From: Mycobacterium sp. 852002-40037_SCH5390672
GTDB lineage: Bacteria; Actinomycetota; Actinomycetes; Mycobacteriales; Mycobacteriaceae
Direction of reading: 5' to 3'
NCBI RefSeq assembly: GCF_001665875.1
Contig: NZ_LZTA01000108.1
Span: 62,001-126,000 of the forward strand
DNA length: 64,000 nucleotides
Shown here in pieces: positions 23,992 to 32,917 of the stretch. The stretch's first letter is position 1; each line of letters starts with the position of its first letter. The notes beneath the pieces were generated by a model, which had not been told where the DNA came from, searched no databases, and was given only the letters and a program-made list of their open reading frames with translations. Position numbers and translations under genes: made by a program.

Positions 23992-24654
23992 ATGGCCACC
24001 GATTTCAGCGAACTGCCCGTCGAGGAGGCAGTGCGCGCGGCCCGGGCCAGCTCGCGGCGCCGCCAGGTACTCGATGCCGCGGTCAAAGTCATGGGCCGCA
24101 ACGGGTTTCACCAGATGTCCATGCAGGATCTGGCAACCGAGGCCAAGGTCAGCGTCGGCCTGATCTACAAGTACTTCGGCGGCAAGGAGGACCTGCTGCT
24201 CGCGACGATTGTGCGGATTTTGGACGTGTTCCGTGATCAACTGACGCCGGTCATCCAAGCCGCCGGCGACGACGTCGTCGACCAGCTGACCGCGGGCGTT
24301 CGCCGCTATATCGAAATCGTCGACGAGAATCTCGACGGCGTGGTGCTGACCTACCGGGAGAGCCGCACCCTCGGGGTACCCGGTCGCACCCAGATCAAGG
24401 ATCTCGAAATCGCCACCGCCGCACCGCTGCACGCGGTGATCGAAGCCGGTATCGCCCAGGGCGTCTTTCGCGGTGTCGACGTCGACCTCACCGTGTTCGA
24501 CATCATGCTGCTCGCCCACGGCTGGGCGCTCAAGCACTGGCACTTCGGCCCGATCTACAGCGTCGATCAGTACATCGCGCTGCAGACCAGCCACGTACTG
24601 ACCGGATTGATTGCCGGCGACCGCCGCGCCGACTACGCACACGTGCTGAAATAA
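23992..24654 (+). CDS. TetR family transcriptional regulator
   Basis: This encodes 220 residues from the ATG at 23992. The helix-turn-helix is at about residues 25-70: RRQVLDAAVKVMGRNGFHQMSMQDLATEAKVSVGLIYKYFGGKEDLL, in its usual order. The ligand domain is diverged, as expected. It sits 6 bp after the second acyl-CoA dehydrogenase, so it probably controls that fatty-acyl-CoA unit and itself; an acyl-CoA ligand is a reasonable guess. No palindrome was spotted just upstream of fadE7. Confidence 0.9.
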   Translation: MATDFSELPVEEAVRAARASSRRRQVLDAAVKVMGRNGFHQMSMQDLATEAKVSVGLIYKYFGGKEDLLLATIVRILDVFRDQLTPVIQAAGDDVVDQLTAGVRRYIEIVDENLDGVVLTYRESRTLGVPGRTQIKDLEIATAAPLHAVIEAGIAQGVFRGVDVDLTVFDIMLLAHGWALKHWHFGPIYSVDQYIALQTSHVLTGLIAGDRRADYAHVLK

Positions 24655-24659
24655 GAGTC

Positions 24660-25283
24660 ATGAGACTCACCGCGCGCCGGATTCGCAGCACCATCGCGCT
24701 GCTGGCCCTGGGCGCCGCCGCCGGTATGCCCGCGGCGGGCGCCGATCCCACCGCAGCACTGCCCGCAATGACGTCCACCGGCAGCGGGCCGATCATCGGC
24801 GGCTCGACGGCTGGGCAGGGAATCTCCCAGCAACTCTTTAGCTTTGGCAACCCTAACGTCGTCCAGGAGGTGGACGGCTCGGACGCGGCGCAATTCATCA
24901 CGGCCGCGGCCGGGGCCGCCAACCAGCAGCTCGCGGGGCCCTTCTCGCTGCTGCGCCGGGCGTTGACCTGCCAGACCAACAACGCCGGATTCGGCGCACG
25001 CGCCTACCGTCGCAACGACGGGCAATGGGGAGGCGCGATGTTGGTCGCGGCCAAGAGCGCGACACCGAACGTCGACGACCTGATCGGCTGCGCCAAGACC
25101 AATTGGCGCAGGACGGCGGCCGGCGGTGAAGCCGCGATGTGCAACAACGGCTGGACCACCCCCACCGCCTACGAAAGCCGCCGTGGCGAGACCTATTACA
25201 TCCTGCTCGCCGGCACCGCCGCCGACTTCTGTAGCGACCTCAACGCCAAGTACAAGAGCGATGCCAACGCGTGGCCGTTCTAG
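24660..25283 (+). CDS. Secreted four-cysteine protein (Rv0398c-like)
   Basis: This encodes 207 residues. A basic n-region (RLTARRIR) and hydrophobic core are followed by an Ala-Gly-Ala cleavage site before Asp-Pro near residue 29. Four cysteines occur in the mature protein (LTCQT, IGCAK, AMCNN, DFCSD). By position next to the fadE7/TetR cluster it corresponds to a secreted protein annotated as Rv0398c in Mtb, from memory. Its function is unknown. It starts 5 bp after the TetR stop and so may be the last gene of that unit. Confidence 0.85.
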   Translation: MRLTARRIRSTIALLALGAAAGMPAAGADPTAALPAMTSTGSGPIIGGSTAGQGISQQLFSFGNPNVVQEVDGSDAAQFITAAAGAANQQLAGPFSLLRRALTCQTNNAGFGARAYRRNDGQWGGAMLVAAKSATPNVDDLIGCAKTNWRRTAAGGEAAMCNNGWTTPTAYESRRGETYYILLAGTAADFCSDLNAKYKSDANAWPF

Positions 25284-25662
25284 ACCGACCGCAGGCGCCG
25301 CCGAGCGACCGTGAAACAGTTGCCGGCTTGACGGTTTCGCCGCGACGCGGCCGTCACCAGTTCGGACGTCTATTTGAATTCATATCCAGCGCGCGCATAC
25401 CGCCCGCGAGCAGCGGATAAATAGCGTCCCAATATAGCCTCGCCCCAGCGCCCGCGCAGGATATTTCCATTTCTGCCCGGCGGTGGATTTTACTGAAATT
25501 CTATTCGCGACAAGGCGCTCATATACCGCCGGTGATCGCGCATCATCCGTTTGGCGAATCGAGCGACAATATTCGCGAAATCCCTTAGTTACGAGCGATT
25601 GACCCCGTAAACTCCCTCGCGTCGGGCATCAGACAATCGTCTCCCAGACGAAGGGGGTTCTT
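25284..25662. other. A+T-richer intergenic region with a candidate promoter
   Basis: This 379-bp stretch is visibly richer in A+T than its surroundings (near half, against about a third elsewhere) and encodes nothing recognisable. It contains two tattcgcga repeats near 25503 and 25570. The right end carries the probable promoter of the small exported peptide. Such dips may mark old horizontally acquired or degraded DNA. Confidence 0.5.
25585..25613 (+). promoter_or_regulatory. Candidate sigma-A promoter of the small peptide gene
   Basis: The hexamers ttagtt (25585-25590) and taaact (25608-25613) are separated by exactly 17 bp. The -10 fits the TAnnnT rule, and the start site would fall about 30 bases before the AAGGGGG ribosome binding site of the gene at 25663. 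The -35 is weak, and no experiment supports it. Confidence 0.4.
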
Positions 25663-25785
25663 ATGTCACGTCGTACCGGCAAAATCGTCCTCGCTTTGGT
25701 CCTCGCTTTCGCAGCACCAATGACCTCGGCTTGTACGGTTCCGCTAGTTATCGACTGCGGACCCGGTTTGACCTGCACCGGATAG
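25663..25785 (+). CDS. Small exported peptide (40 residues)
   Basis: This gene is too short for routine gene finding. A strong AAGGGGG ribosome binding site lies 6-11 bases before the ATG. The product has a basic start (MSRRTGK), a hydrophobic core (IVLALVLAFAAPM) and a TSAC site, then 16 residues with two further cysteines (VIDCGPG and LTC). TSAC is a poor lipobox because Thr occupies the -3 position, so either a lipoprotein or simple cleavage after Ala is possible. A promoter-like pair precedes it and hairpins follow it at 25842-25917, so it looks like a self-contained transcription unit. The function is unknown. Confidence 0.65.
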   Translation: MSRRTGKIVLALVLAFAAPMTSACTVPLVIDCGPGLTCTG

Positions 25786-26161
25786 CAATGCAGTAACCGA
25801 ACGGGCCACAAAACAATTTTCGGCGTTTCGTTCGGATTAACCTTCGCGTAGCGAAGACCAACAGGTGACCGGCCGGAGCCGTGATATGGGTCGCTGACCC
25901 AGCGCGGTTCCGGCCGGGATCTTGGACCACACAAGGCATTTCAGGGCGCTGTTAATCCTCAGCGGCACCTGGCCAGCCGGGTGTTGTCCAGATCCGGTTC
26001 TAGGCAACGACTTTCGCATGGCGTGGTTGCTTCTGCTGCCGTCGGGATGTCGCGTGCGTCCGCTGGTCTTCGCGGATGCCTCGCCTTTCTGCGTGGTGGC
26101 GTCGTACGGTGGAATGCGCTGGGGATTGACACCCAGGCCCACGCGTGAAGAAGGGACAGGC
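25786..26161. other. Structured intergenic region / long leader of ndhA
   Basis: This 376-bp stretch contains the hairpins described at 25842-25917. The frame of ndhA stays open through it from 25922, but the implied 80 residues have no family features and I treat them as non-coding. It may be an untranslated leader of ndhA or a spacer with its own promoter. No known riboswitch class was recognised. Confidence 0.45.
25842..25917. terminator. Hairpin cluster: terminator or structured leader element
   Basis: The first hairpin is cttcgc-gta-gcgaag at 25842-25856, a perfect 6-bp stem. The second is a two-tier structure: outer arms ccggccggagccg (25869-25881) and cggttccggccgg (25905-25917) match at 12 of 13 positions, and inside them gggtc-gct-gaccc (25888-25900) forms a perfect 5-bp stem. 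There is no T-run, which is common in mycobacterial terminators. It could end the small-peptide transcript or regulate ndhA. Confidence 0.55.
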
Positions 26162-27541
<1,380 letters not shown>

Positions 27542-27549
27542 CTGTACTG

Positions 27550-28776
27550 CTAGCTCAACGCCCGATCGATGTCGGCGATCAGGTCGTCGGTGCCTTCCAG
27601 CCCGACGGAGATGCGCACCACGCCGTCACCAAGCCCGATCGCCGCGCGACCCTCCGGCCCCATCGCCCGGTGCGTGGTGGTCGCGGGGTGTGTGACAAGG
27701 GATTTGGCGTCGCCGAGATTGTTCGAGATGTCGATCAGCGCCAGCTTGTCCAGCACCTCGAAGGCGCGGCGTTTGGCCGCACTGTCCGGGCAGTCGAGCG
27801 CGAAGGTGATCACCGTTCCCCCGCCGGACATCTGACGCTTGGCCAAGTCGTATTGCGGGTGCGAGGACAGATATGGGTAGCGGACCCAACTCACCGCCGG
27901 ATGGCCCTCCAGGAATTCGGCGATCCGGAAGGCCGATGAATTGCTGTGTTCCACCCGGACCGCCAGTGTTTCAAGGCCTTTGACCAACACCCAGGCGTTG
28001 AATGCGCTCATCGCCGGGCCGGTGTGCCGCATCAGCTTCTGCACCGGACCGTCGATGTACTCCTTGTCGCCCAGGATGGCCCCGCCGAGTACCCGGCCCT
28101 GACCGTCGATGTGCTTGGTGCCGGAGTACACCACCACATCCACGCCGAGCGGGATGCCCTGCTGCAAAAGTGGTGTGGCAAAAACGTTGTCCAACACCAC
28201 TTTTGCGCCTGCGGCGTGGGCAAGCTCGCTCACCGCGGCGATATCCACCAGCGACTGCATCGGATTCGACGGCGTCTCGAAGAACACCGCCGTGGTGGGG
28301 ACCGACAACGCCTGCTCCCACTGCGCCAGGTCGTCGCCGTCGACGAAGACCGTTTCGACCCCCCACCGCGGCAGGATCTCGTTGCACACCACGAAACACG
28401 ACCCGAACAGGCTGCGCGAGGCGACCAACCGGTCCCCCGCGCCCAGCAGCGCACCAAGCGAGGTGAACACCGCCGCCATGCCGCTCGCGGTGGCGAAGGC
28501 CGCAGGCGCCCCTTCCAGCAGCCGTAACCGCTCCTCGAACATCGTCACGGTCGGGTTGCCGTAGCGCGAATAGACGAAGTGATCCACCTCGCCGGTGAAC
28601 GACTGCTCCGCCACCGCCGCCGTCTCGTAGACGTACCCCGACGTCAGATACATCGCCTCGGCGGTCTCGGCGAATCCCGAACGCAACAGTCCGCCGCGCA
28701 CGCCGATGGTCGCCTGGCTGACTCCCTCGGGCAGCGGCGCGGGCACGCGAATGGAGTCGTCGTCGGCCGGGGTCAT
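27550..28776 (-). CDS. metZ: O-succinylhomoserine sulfhydrylase MetZ
   Basis: This PLP enzyme makes homocysteine from O-succinylhomoserine and sulfide for methionine synthesis. It has 408 residues, as expected. Motifs of the Cys/Met-metabolism PLP family include YSRYGNPTVTMFEERL, ASGMAAVFTSLGALLG, VFFETPSNPMQSLVDI, VVLDNVFATPLLQ and the PLP lysine in VVYSGTKHIDGQGRVLGG. The ATG at 28776 is chosen; the frame continues upstream through the rhodanese gene as an artefact. It lies 7 bp after the rhodanese gene, and the pair may deliver sulfur together. Confidence 0.94.
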   Translation of the reverse strand: MTPADDDSIRVPAPLPEGVSQATIGVRGGLLRSGFAETAEAMYLTSGYVYETAAVAEQSFTGEVDHFVYSRYGNPTVTMFEERLRLLEGAPAAFATASGMAAVFTSLGALLGAGDRLVASRSLFGSCFVVCNEILPRWGVETVFVDGDDLAQWEQALSVPTTAVFFETPSNPMQSLVDIAAVSELAHAAGAKVVLDNVFATPLLQQGIPLGVDVVVYSGTKHIDGQGRVLGGAILGDKEYIDGPVQKLMRHTGPAMSAFNAWVLVKGLETLAVRVEHSNSSAFRIAEFLEGHPAVSWVRYPYLSSHPQYDLAKRQMSGGGTVITFALDCPDSAAKRRAFEVLDKLALIDISNNLGDAKSLVTHPATTTHRAMGPEGRAAIGLGDGVVRISVGLEGTDDLIADIDRALS

Positions 28777-28783
28777 CGCCGGT

Positions 28784-29224
28784 TCAGCCCTGTTTCCAGG
28801 GCAATCCGATGGCCCGCCATCCCGTTTCGCCGCGGTGACCGTAGGCGTCGAGTTGGCCCTCGAAGCCGTCCAGGATGTTGTAGGCCGGCGTGATGCCCAG
28901 CTCGGTGGCGACCTCGGCGGCACCGATGGATCGGTTTCCGGAGCGGCACAAGAACAGGACCGGACGCTGCTCGTCGGTGTCCGCCGGTGCAACCTGCTCG
29001 CGCAGCTGGTCGGCGAAACTCTCGTTGCGCCGTCCGTCGGACGAATTCCACTCCAGGAACAACACCTCACGGCCGAGGCTGGACAGATCGGGCACACCGA
29101 CGAATCGCCATTCGGCGTCGGTCCGCACGTCGACCAGCACGGCGTTGGGGTTGTCGCTGAGCAACTTCCATGCCTCCAGGGGAGAGATGTCCCCCGCGTA
29201 GGAGTGTGCGCGTTCTGTGCTCAT
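28784..29224 (-). CDS. Rhodanese-like sulfurtransferase
   Basis: This single rhodanese domain has 146 residues. The entry motif ISPLEAWKLL, the conserved VLVDVRTDAEWRFVGVPD and the active-site loop LFLCRSGNRSIGAA (catalytic Cys) are all intact, followed by the usual NILDGFEGQLDAYGHR. It corresponds to Mtb Rv0390. Positioned 7 bp before metZ in the same operon, it plausibly supplies or traffics sulfane sulfur for homocysteine formation; that link is inference from context. Confidence 0.9.
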   Translation of the reverse strand: MSTERAHSYAGDISPLEAWKLLSDNPNAVLVDVRTDAEWRFVGVPDLSSLGREVLFLEWNSSDGRRNESFADQLREQVAPADTDEQRPVLFLCRSGNRSIGAAEVATELGITPAYNILDGFEGQLDAYGHRGETGWRAIGLPWKQG

Positions 29225-29271
29225 GCTCGTTTCCCTCGTTTTCGTACGCGTTGTCAGCCACACTATCCGCG

Positions 29272-29291
29272 CGGGGGCAGTCAAGCCCCCG
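29272..29291. terminator. Short GC-rich hairpin between purT and the rhodanese gene
   Basis: The arms cgggggc (29272-29278) and gcccccg (29285-29291) flank the loop agtcaa, giving a perfect 7-bp stem. It lies about 105 bp after the purT stop and 48 bp before the rhodanese start on the same strand, so it could separate the two transcripts. There is no T-run. Confidence 0.4.
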
Positions 29292-29396
29292 ACCGGATCG
29301 CCCCCGGACCCGCAGCGATTACCTGATCTGCGATGGTATCGAGGCCGCCGAGCCGCCCGTCTCCGGGCGTGGGTTCGCGCGAAATACCGCCCGGTC

Positions 29397-30644
29397 TCAG
29401 CCGGGTGAGCCCGGTCCGGGCAGGCGGCCGGCGACCTGGCCGGCGCGCTCACGTGCGGCCGTCACCTCCGGCGCGGTCGCCAGGGCCCGGTAACCGCGCC
29501 CGACCACGCGCAGGTCACTTTCGGGCACGCTGAGCGCGTCCCGAAGCGCGGCGCGGTCATGGGAGTCGACCGGGTCGATCGCGCGGGTGGCGGCCGGCGA
29601 AACCATCATGGTGTCCACGGGCAGACTCAGGATGGTGCGGGCCTGCAGTTCGAATGCGGAGAGCCGTTGACTGCGCAGCGTCACCCAGGCGCTCTCGGTC
29701 GGGTGTGACGTGACGTCGGCGAAGTACACCTCGTCGCCGTTGACCATCAATTCGACAGCGAACACGCCGCGTCCGCCCAGCGCCTTGACGATCCGCGCGG
29801 CGATCGACTTCGCGGCGTCCGTCGCGGCCGCACTCAGCTTCTGGGGTTGCCAGGATTCCAGCACCTGCCCGCCGGAGCCGCGATGACCGATGGGCGAGCA
29901 GAATTCGATCACCGGGCCCGCCGGGCCTTCGCTGCGCACCGCCAGCAGCGTCACGTAAAACTCGACCTCGACCACGGTTTCGGCCAGCACCCGTGGCTGT
30001 CCGGGGCCCGCGTGACCGCTGATCGCCCGGTGCCAGGCCGGCGCGAGGTCTTCGCGCCGCGCCACCACCGACTGCCCCGAACCGGCCGGCCCGACCACCG
30101 GCTTGACCAACAACGGATATCCGGCGTGCGCACCCACCGCCTCGAGTTCGCCCAGCGCCCCGACGAACCAGAACGGCGCGGTGGGCAGCCCCAATTCGTC
30201 GGCGGCCAGCCGGCGCAACCCCTCGCGGTCGGTGCTGAGCCGCACGGCGCGGGCGCTGGGCACCAGCTCGGTGTGGTTGCCGCCCGATCCGGCGGCAACG
30301 GCGTCGAGGGCCCCGACGGCAACGGTGTCGGTCGCGGTCACCACGAAGTCGGGTTGCAGGCGCTGCAGCGTCGCGGACAGCTCGGCGGCGTCGCTCATCG
30401 GGAGCACCAGCGCCTGGTCGGCCACGGCGTGAGCGGGCGCGTGCGGGTGCGCCTCGACGGCGATCACCCGGGCTCCGAGGCGCCCCAGGTCGATCGCCAG
30501 CTCCCGGCTGATCTCGCCGGAACCCAGCAGCACCACCGTCGGCCTGCCGTCGGGGGGCTGGGCTTCGGCGCGCGCGGATGCTTGCTGGGGCACGACGAGT
30601 GTCGTCGTTTCGTCGTCTCGCCCGTCGCTCACGCCGTCAGTCAC
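29397..30644 (-). CDS. purT: PurT-type formate-dependent GAR transformylase (divergent)
   Basis: PurT is an ATP-grasp enzyme that forms formyl-GAR from GAR, formate and ATP in purine synthesis. The product has 415 residues and starts with GTG. The preATP-grasp fold reads VVLLGSGEISRELAIDLGRLGARVIAVE, and ATP-grasp segments include YPLLVKPVVGPAGSGQSVV, EFCSPIGHR and VFAVELMVNGDEVYFADV. The segment following that strand, which in other PurT proteins reads RPHDTG or RPHDSG before MVTL, is here SHPTESAWVTLRSQRLS, so conserved Arg, His and Asp are replaced. Activity may be altered or lost. It is the positional homologue of Mtb Rv0389. Confidence 0.85.
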   Translation of the reverse strand: MTDGVSDGRDDETTTLVVPQQASARAEAQPPDGRPTVVLLGSGEISRELAIDLGRLGARVIAVEAHPHAPAHAVADQALVLPMSDAAELSATLQRLQPDFVVTATDTVAVGALDAVAAGSGGNHTELVPSARAVRLSTDREGLRRLAADELGLPTAPFWFVGALGELEAVGAHAGYPLLVKPVVGPAGSGQSVVARREDLAPAWHRAISGHAGPGQPRVLAETVVEVEFYVTLLAVRSEGPAGPVIEFCSPIGHRGSGGQVLESWQPQKLSAAATDAAKSIAARIVKALGGRGVFAVELMVNGDEVYFADVTSHPTESAWVTLRSQRLSAFELQARTILSLPVDTMMVSPAATRAIDPVDSHDRAALRDALSVPESDLRVVGRGYRALATAPEVTAARERAGQVAGRLPGPGSPG

Positions 30645-30684
30645 GGCTCAAGGATAGGTCGGTTCCCGATGTGCAGGGCCGAGC

Positions 30685-31332
30685 TCAGGGCTGGCCCGGG
30701 AGTAACTGCACCATCAGCCCGGTGGCCTGGGCCAGCAGCGCGCCGTCGGCGTCCACCAATTCCGCGGACACGAACGCTTTGCGCCCCTCGGTGCCGGTGA
30801 CCCGTCCGCGCACCACCAACGGCGCATCGATCGGGGTGATCTTGCGGTAGTCGACGTGCAGGAACGCCGTCCGGCTGATCGGGCGCCCCGAGGCGTGAGA
30901 GACCATCCCGAACATGTGGTCAAACAACAGCGGCAGCACGCCGCCGTGCACGGCGTAGTTGCCTCCGACGTGAAATCGGGTGAAGCGGCCCTGCATCTCG
31001 CAGCCGTCAGGCTCGTATCGCGTCAACGTCCACGGTGGCAACAGCAGGCTGCCCATGCCGGGCAGGTCGGGTGTGCGCCCCGCGGGCGCCTGACCTTCCA
31101 CCTCGGCCTGAAACGGCCCCAGCAGCTCGGTCAGCGCGGTGACACGTTCGGCCGCGTCGTCCCACACGTCGTCGTCGGGGTCGGCCGACACGGCCAGGTC
31201 CTGCAGGCGGCGCATAGCCGCCACGAATCGTCCGAAGCCCGGCCCCGGACTGGCCACCCCGTATTCGGGAAAGCCGCCGTGGTGTTCGTATTCGGGGTCG
31301 AGGTCTTTGGGATTCTGAGCGGCATCCGTCAC
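30685..31332 (-). CDS. Hotdog-fold thioesterase-like protein (Rv0356c-like)
   Basis: This encodes 215 residues from the GTG at 31332, which overlaps the purA stop (GTGA). The C-terminal 110 residues read as a PaaI-type hotdog domain: FHVGGNYAVHGGVLPLLFDHMFGM, with the conserved G-G-x-L-x-x-L-x-D helix, and then FLHVDYRKITPIDAPLVVRGRV. The N-terminal 90 residues are helical and of unknown role. An acyl-CoA thioesterase function is plausible but the substrate is not identifiable. The position after purA matches Rv0356c of Mtb. Confidence 0.82.
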   Translation of the reverse strand: MTDAAQNPKDLDPEYEHHGGFPEYGVASPGPGFGRFVAAMRRLQDLAVSADPDDDVWDDAAERVTALTELLGPFQAEVEGQAPAGRTPDLPGMGSLLLPPWTLTRYEPDGCEMQGRFTRFHVGGNYAVHGGVLPLLFDHMFGMVSHASGRPISRTAFLHVDYRKITPIDAPLVVRGRVTGTEGRKAFVSAELVDADGALLAQATGLMVQLLPGQP

Positions 31333-32627
31333 GGGCGGGCTGCCAGGACGTCGCGGCGCACGATGGTTTGTTCGCGTCCGGGGCCGACGCCGATGCATGA
31401 AATGTGCGCTCCGGCAAGCTCTTCCAGCCGCAGCACGTAGTCACGCGCCTTCGCGGGCAGGTCGTCGAATTCCCGTGCGTGCGAGATGTCCTCCCACCAG
31501 CCGGGCAGTTCTTCATAAATGGGTTCGGCGCGCGCCAGGTCGCTTTGGGTCATCGGCATTTCGTGAATGCGTGCCCCGTCGATCTGGTAGCCGACACACA
31601 CCGGAACCGTGTCCAGGCTGGACAGCACGTCGAGCTTGGTCAGGAAGAAGTCGGTGATGCCGTTGACCCGGGTGGCGTAGCGGGCGATGACGGCGTCGAA
31701 CCAGCCGCAGCGACGGCGCCGTCCGGTGGTGACGCCGAATTCGCCGCCCGTCTTCGACAGGTATTCGCCGTTCTCGTCGAACAGCTCGGTGGGGAACGGG
31801 CCCGAGCCCACCCGGGTGGTGTAGGCCTTGAGGATTCCCAGCACGGTGGTGATGCGGGTGGGGCCGATTCCCGAACCCACGGCCGCGCCGCCCGCCGTCG
31901 GATTCGACGACGTCACATAGGGATAGGTGCCGTGGTCGACGTCGAGCAGCGTGCCCTGCGAGCCTTCCAGCAGGACGGCTTCACCGGACTCCAGCGCGGT
32001 GTTGAGCAGCAGCCTGGTGTCGGCGATGCGGTGCCGGAAACCCTCGGCCTGTTCCAGCAGGGCTTCTACCACCTGATGCGCGTCCAGCGCCTTGCGGTTG
32101 TAGATCTTGACCAGGATCTGGTTTTTCAGTTCCAGAGCGGCTTCGACCTTGTGCGTCAACACCTCTCGGTCGAGCACGTCGGCGACCCGGATACCGATCC
32201 GCGCGATCTTGTCCTGGTAGCACGGCCCGATGCCGCGGCCGGTGGTGCCGATCTTCTTGTTCCCCATGTAGCGCTCGGTGACCTTGTCGATCGCCACGTG
32301 GTAGGGCAACAGCAGGTGCGCGTCGGCGGAGATGAGCAGCTTGGAGGTGTCGACGCCGCGGTCCTGCAGGCCTTTGAGCTCGTCCAGCAGCACTCCTGGA
32401 TCGACCACCACACCGTTGCCGATGACGTTGGTCACGCCGGGCGTGAGCACCCCCGACGGGATCAGGTGCAGCGCGAAGTTCTCGCCGGTGGGCAAGACGA
32501 CGGTGTGCCCGGCGTTGTTGCCGCCCTGGTAACGCACCACCCACTGAACGCGCCCACCGAGCAAATCGGTGGCCTTACCTTTGCCCTCGTCGCCCCATTG
32601 GGCGCCGATGAGGACGATTGCCGGCAT
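31329..32627 (-). CDS. purA: Adenylosuccinate synthetase
   Basis: PurA uses GTP to couple IMP and aspartate into adenylosuccinate, the first step from IMP to AMP. It has 432 residues, normal length. Signatures are VLIGAQWGDEGKGKATDLL at residues 5-23 (P-loop and catalytic Asp), GGNNAGHTVV, GRGIGPCYQDK and LLEGSQGTLLDVDHGTYPYVTSS; GRRRRCGWFD lies in the C-terminal third. It is followed by the hotdog gene with a 4-bp overlap. Everything needed for activity appears intact. Confidence 0.97.
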   Translation of the reverse strand: MPAIVLIGAQWGDEGKGKATDLLGGRVQWVVRYQGGNNAGHTVVLPTGENFALHLIPSGVLTPGVTNVIGNGVVVDPGVLLDELKGLQDRGVDTSKLLISADAHLLLPYHVAIDKVTERYMGNKKIGTTGRGIGPCYQDKIARIGIRVADVLDREVLTHKVEAALELKNQILVKIYNRKALDAHQVVEALLEQAEGFRHRIADTRLLLNTALESGEAVLLEGSQGTLLDVDHGTYPYVTSSNPTAGGAAVGSGIGPTRITTVLGILKAYTTRVGSGPFPTELFDENGEYLSKTGGEFGVTTGRRRRCGWFDAVIARYATRVNGITDFFLTKLDVLSSLDTVPVCVGYQIDGARIHEMPMTQSDLARAEPIYEELPGWWEDISHAREFDDLPAKARDYVLRLEELAGAHISCIGVGPGREQTIVRRDVLAARP

Positions 32628-32917
32628 GACTTTACTCCCGCCTGCTTACTGTGGTTCCGCTGGCAAAACGCCAGGTCTTGCACCGCTGCAACGGGTTTCG
32701 GCATCGCCCAGTGGCTCGCACTGCCGTCTCGTGACAGCGCCTCGGTTAGCCGCGTTGTGACCCTGCCCGTAGCCCCACGCGCCTTTGCTTGCCGCGCTCA
32801 CGTGGCGATCCTAATCGTCGGGCAACGACGGACTTGCCCCAAGGCCCGTTTGATCCCGGCTCGTGTCGCACGAAGAACCCCGGCGCGCCCCCGCAGGAGG
32901 GTGCCGGGAGGACGGCC

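Noticed and set aside
23179..24642. A 487-codon minus-strand frame across the second acyl-CoA dehydrogenase and TetR genes
   Set aside because: Both plus-strand genes are clear, and the frame spans two unrelated genes.
25922..26161. An N-terminal extension of 80 codons for ndhA
   Set aside because: The conserved FAD fold starts at the ATG at 26162 with its own ribosome binding site; the extra residues lack family similarity and overlap hairpins.
29240..29290. A promoter with TTGACT and TAGTGT before the rhodanese gene on the minus strand
   Set aside because: The spacer is only about 13 bp, too short, and the -35 lies in a hairpin loop.
31332..31398. A 22-codon upstream extension of the hotdog-fold gene
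   Set aside because: It would overlap purA by 70 bp and adds an Arg/Pro-rich stretch; the GTG that overlaps the purA stop is the natural coupled start.
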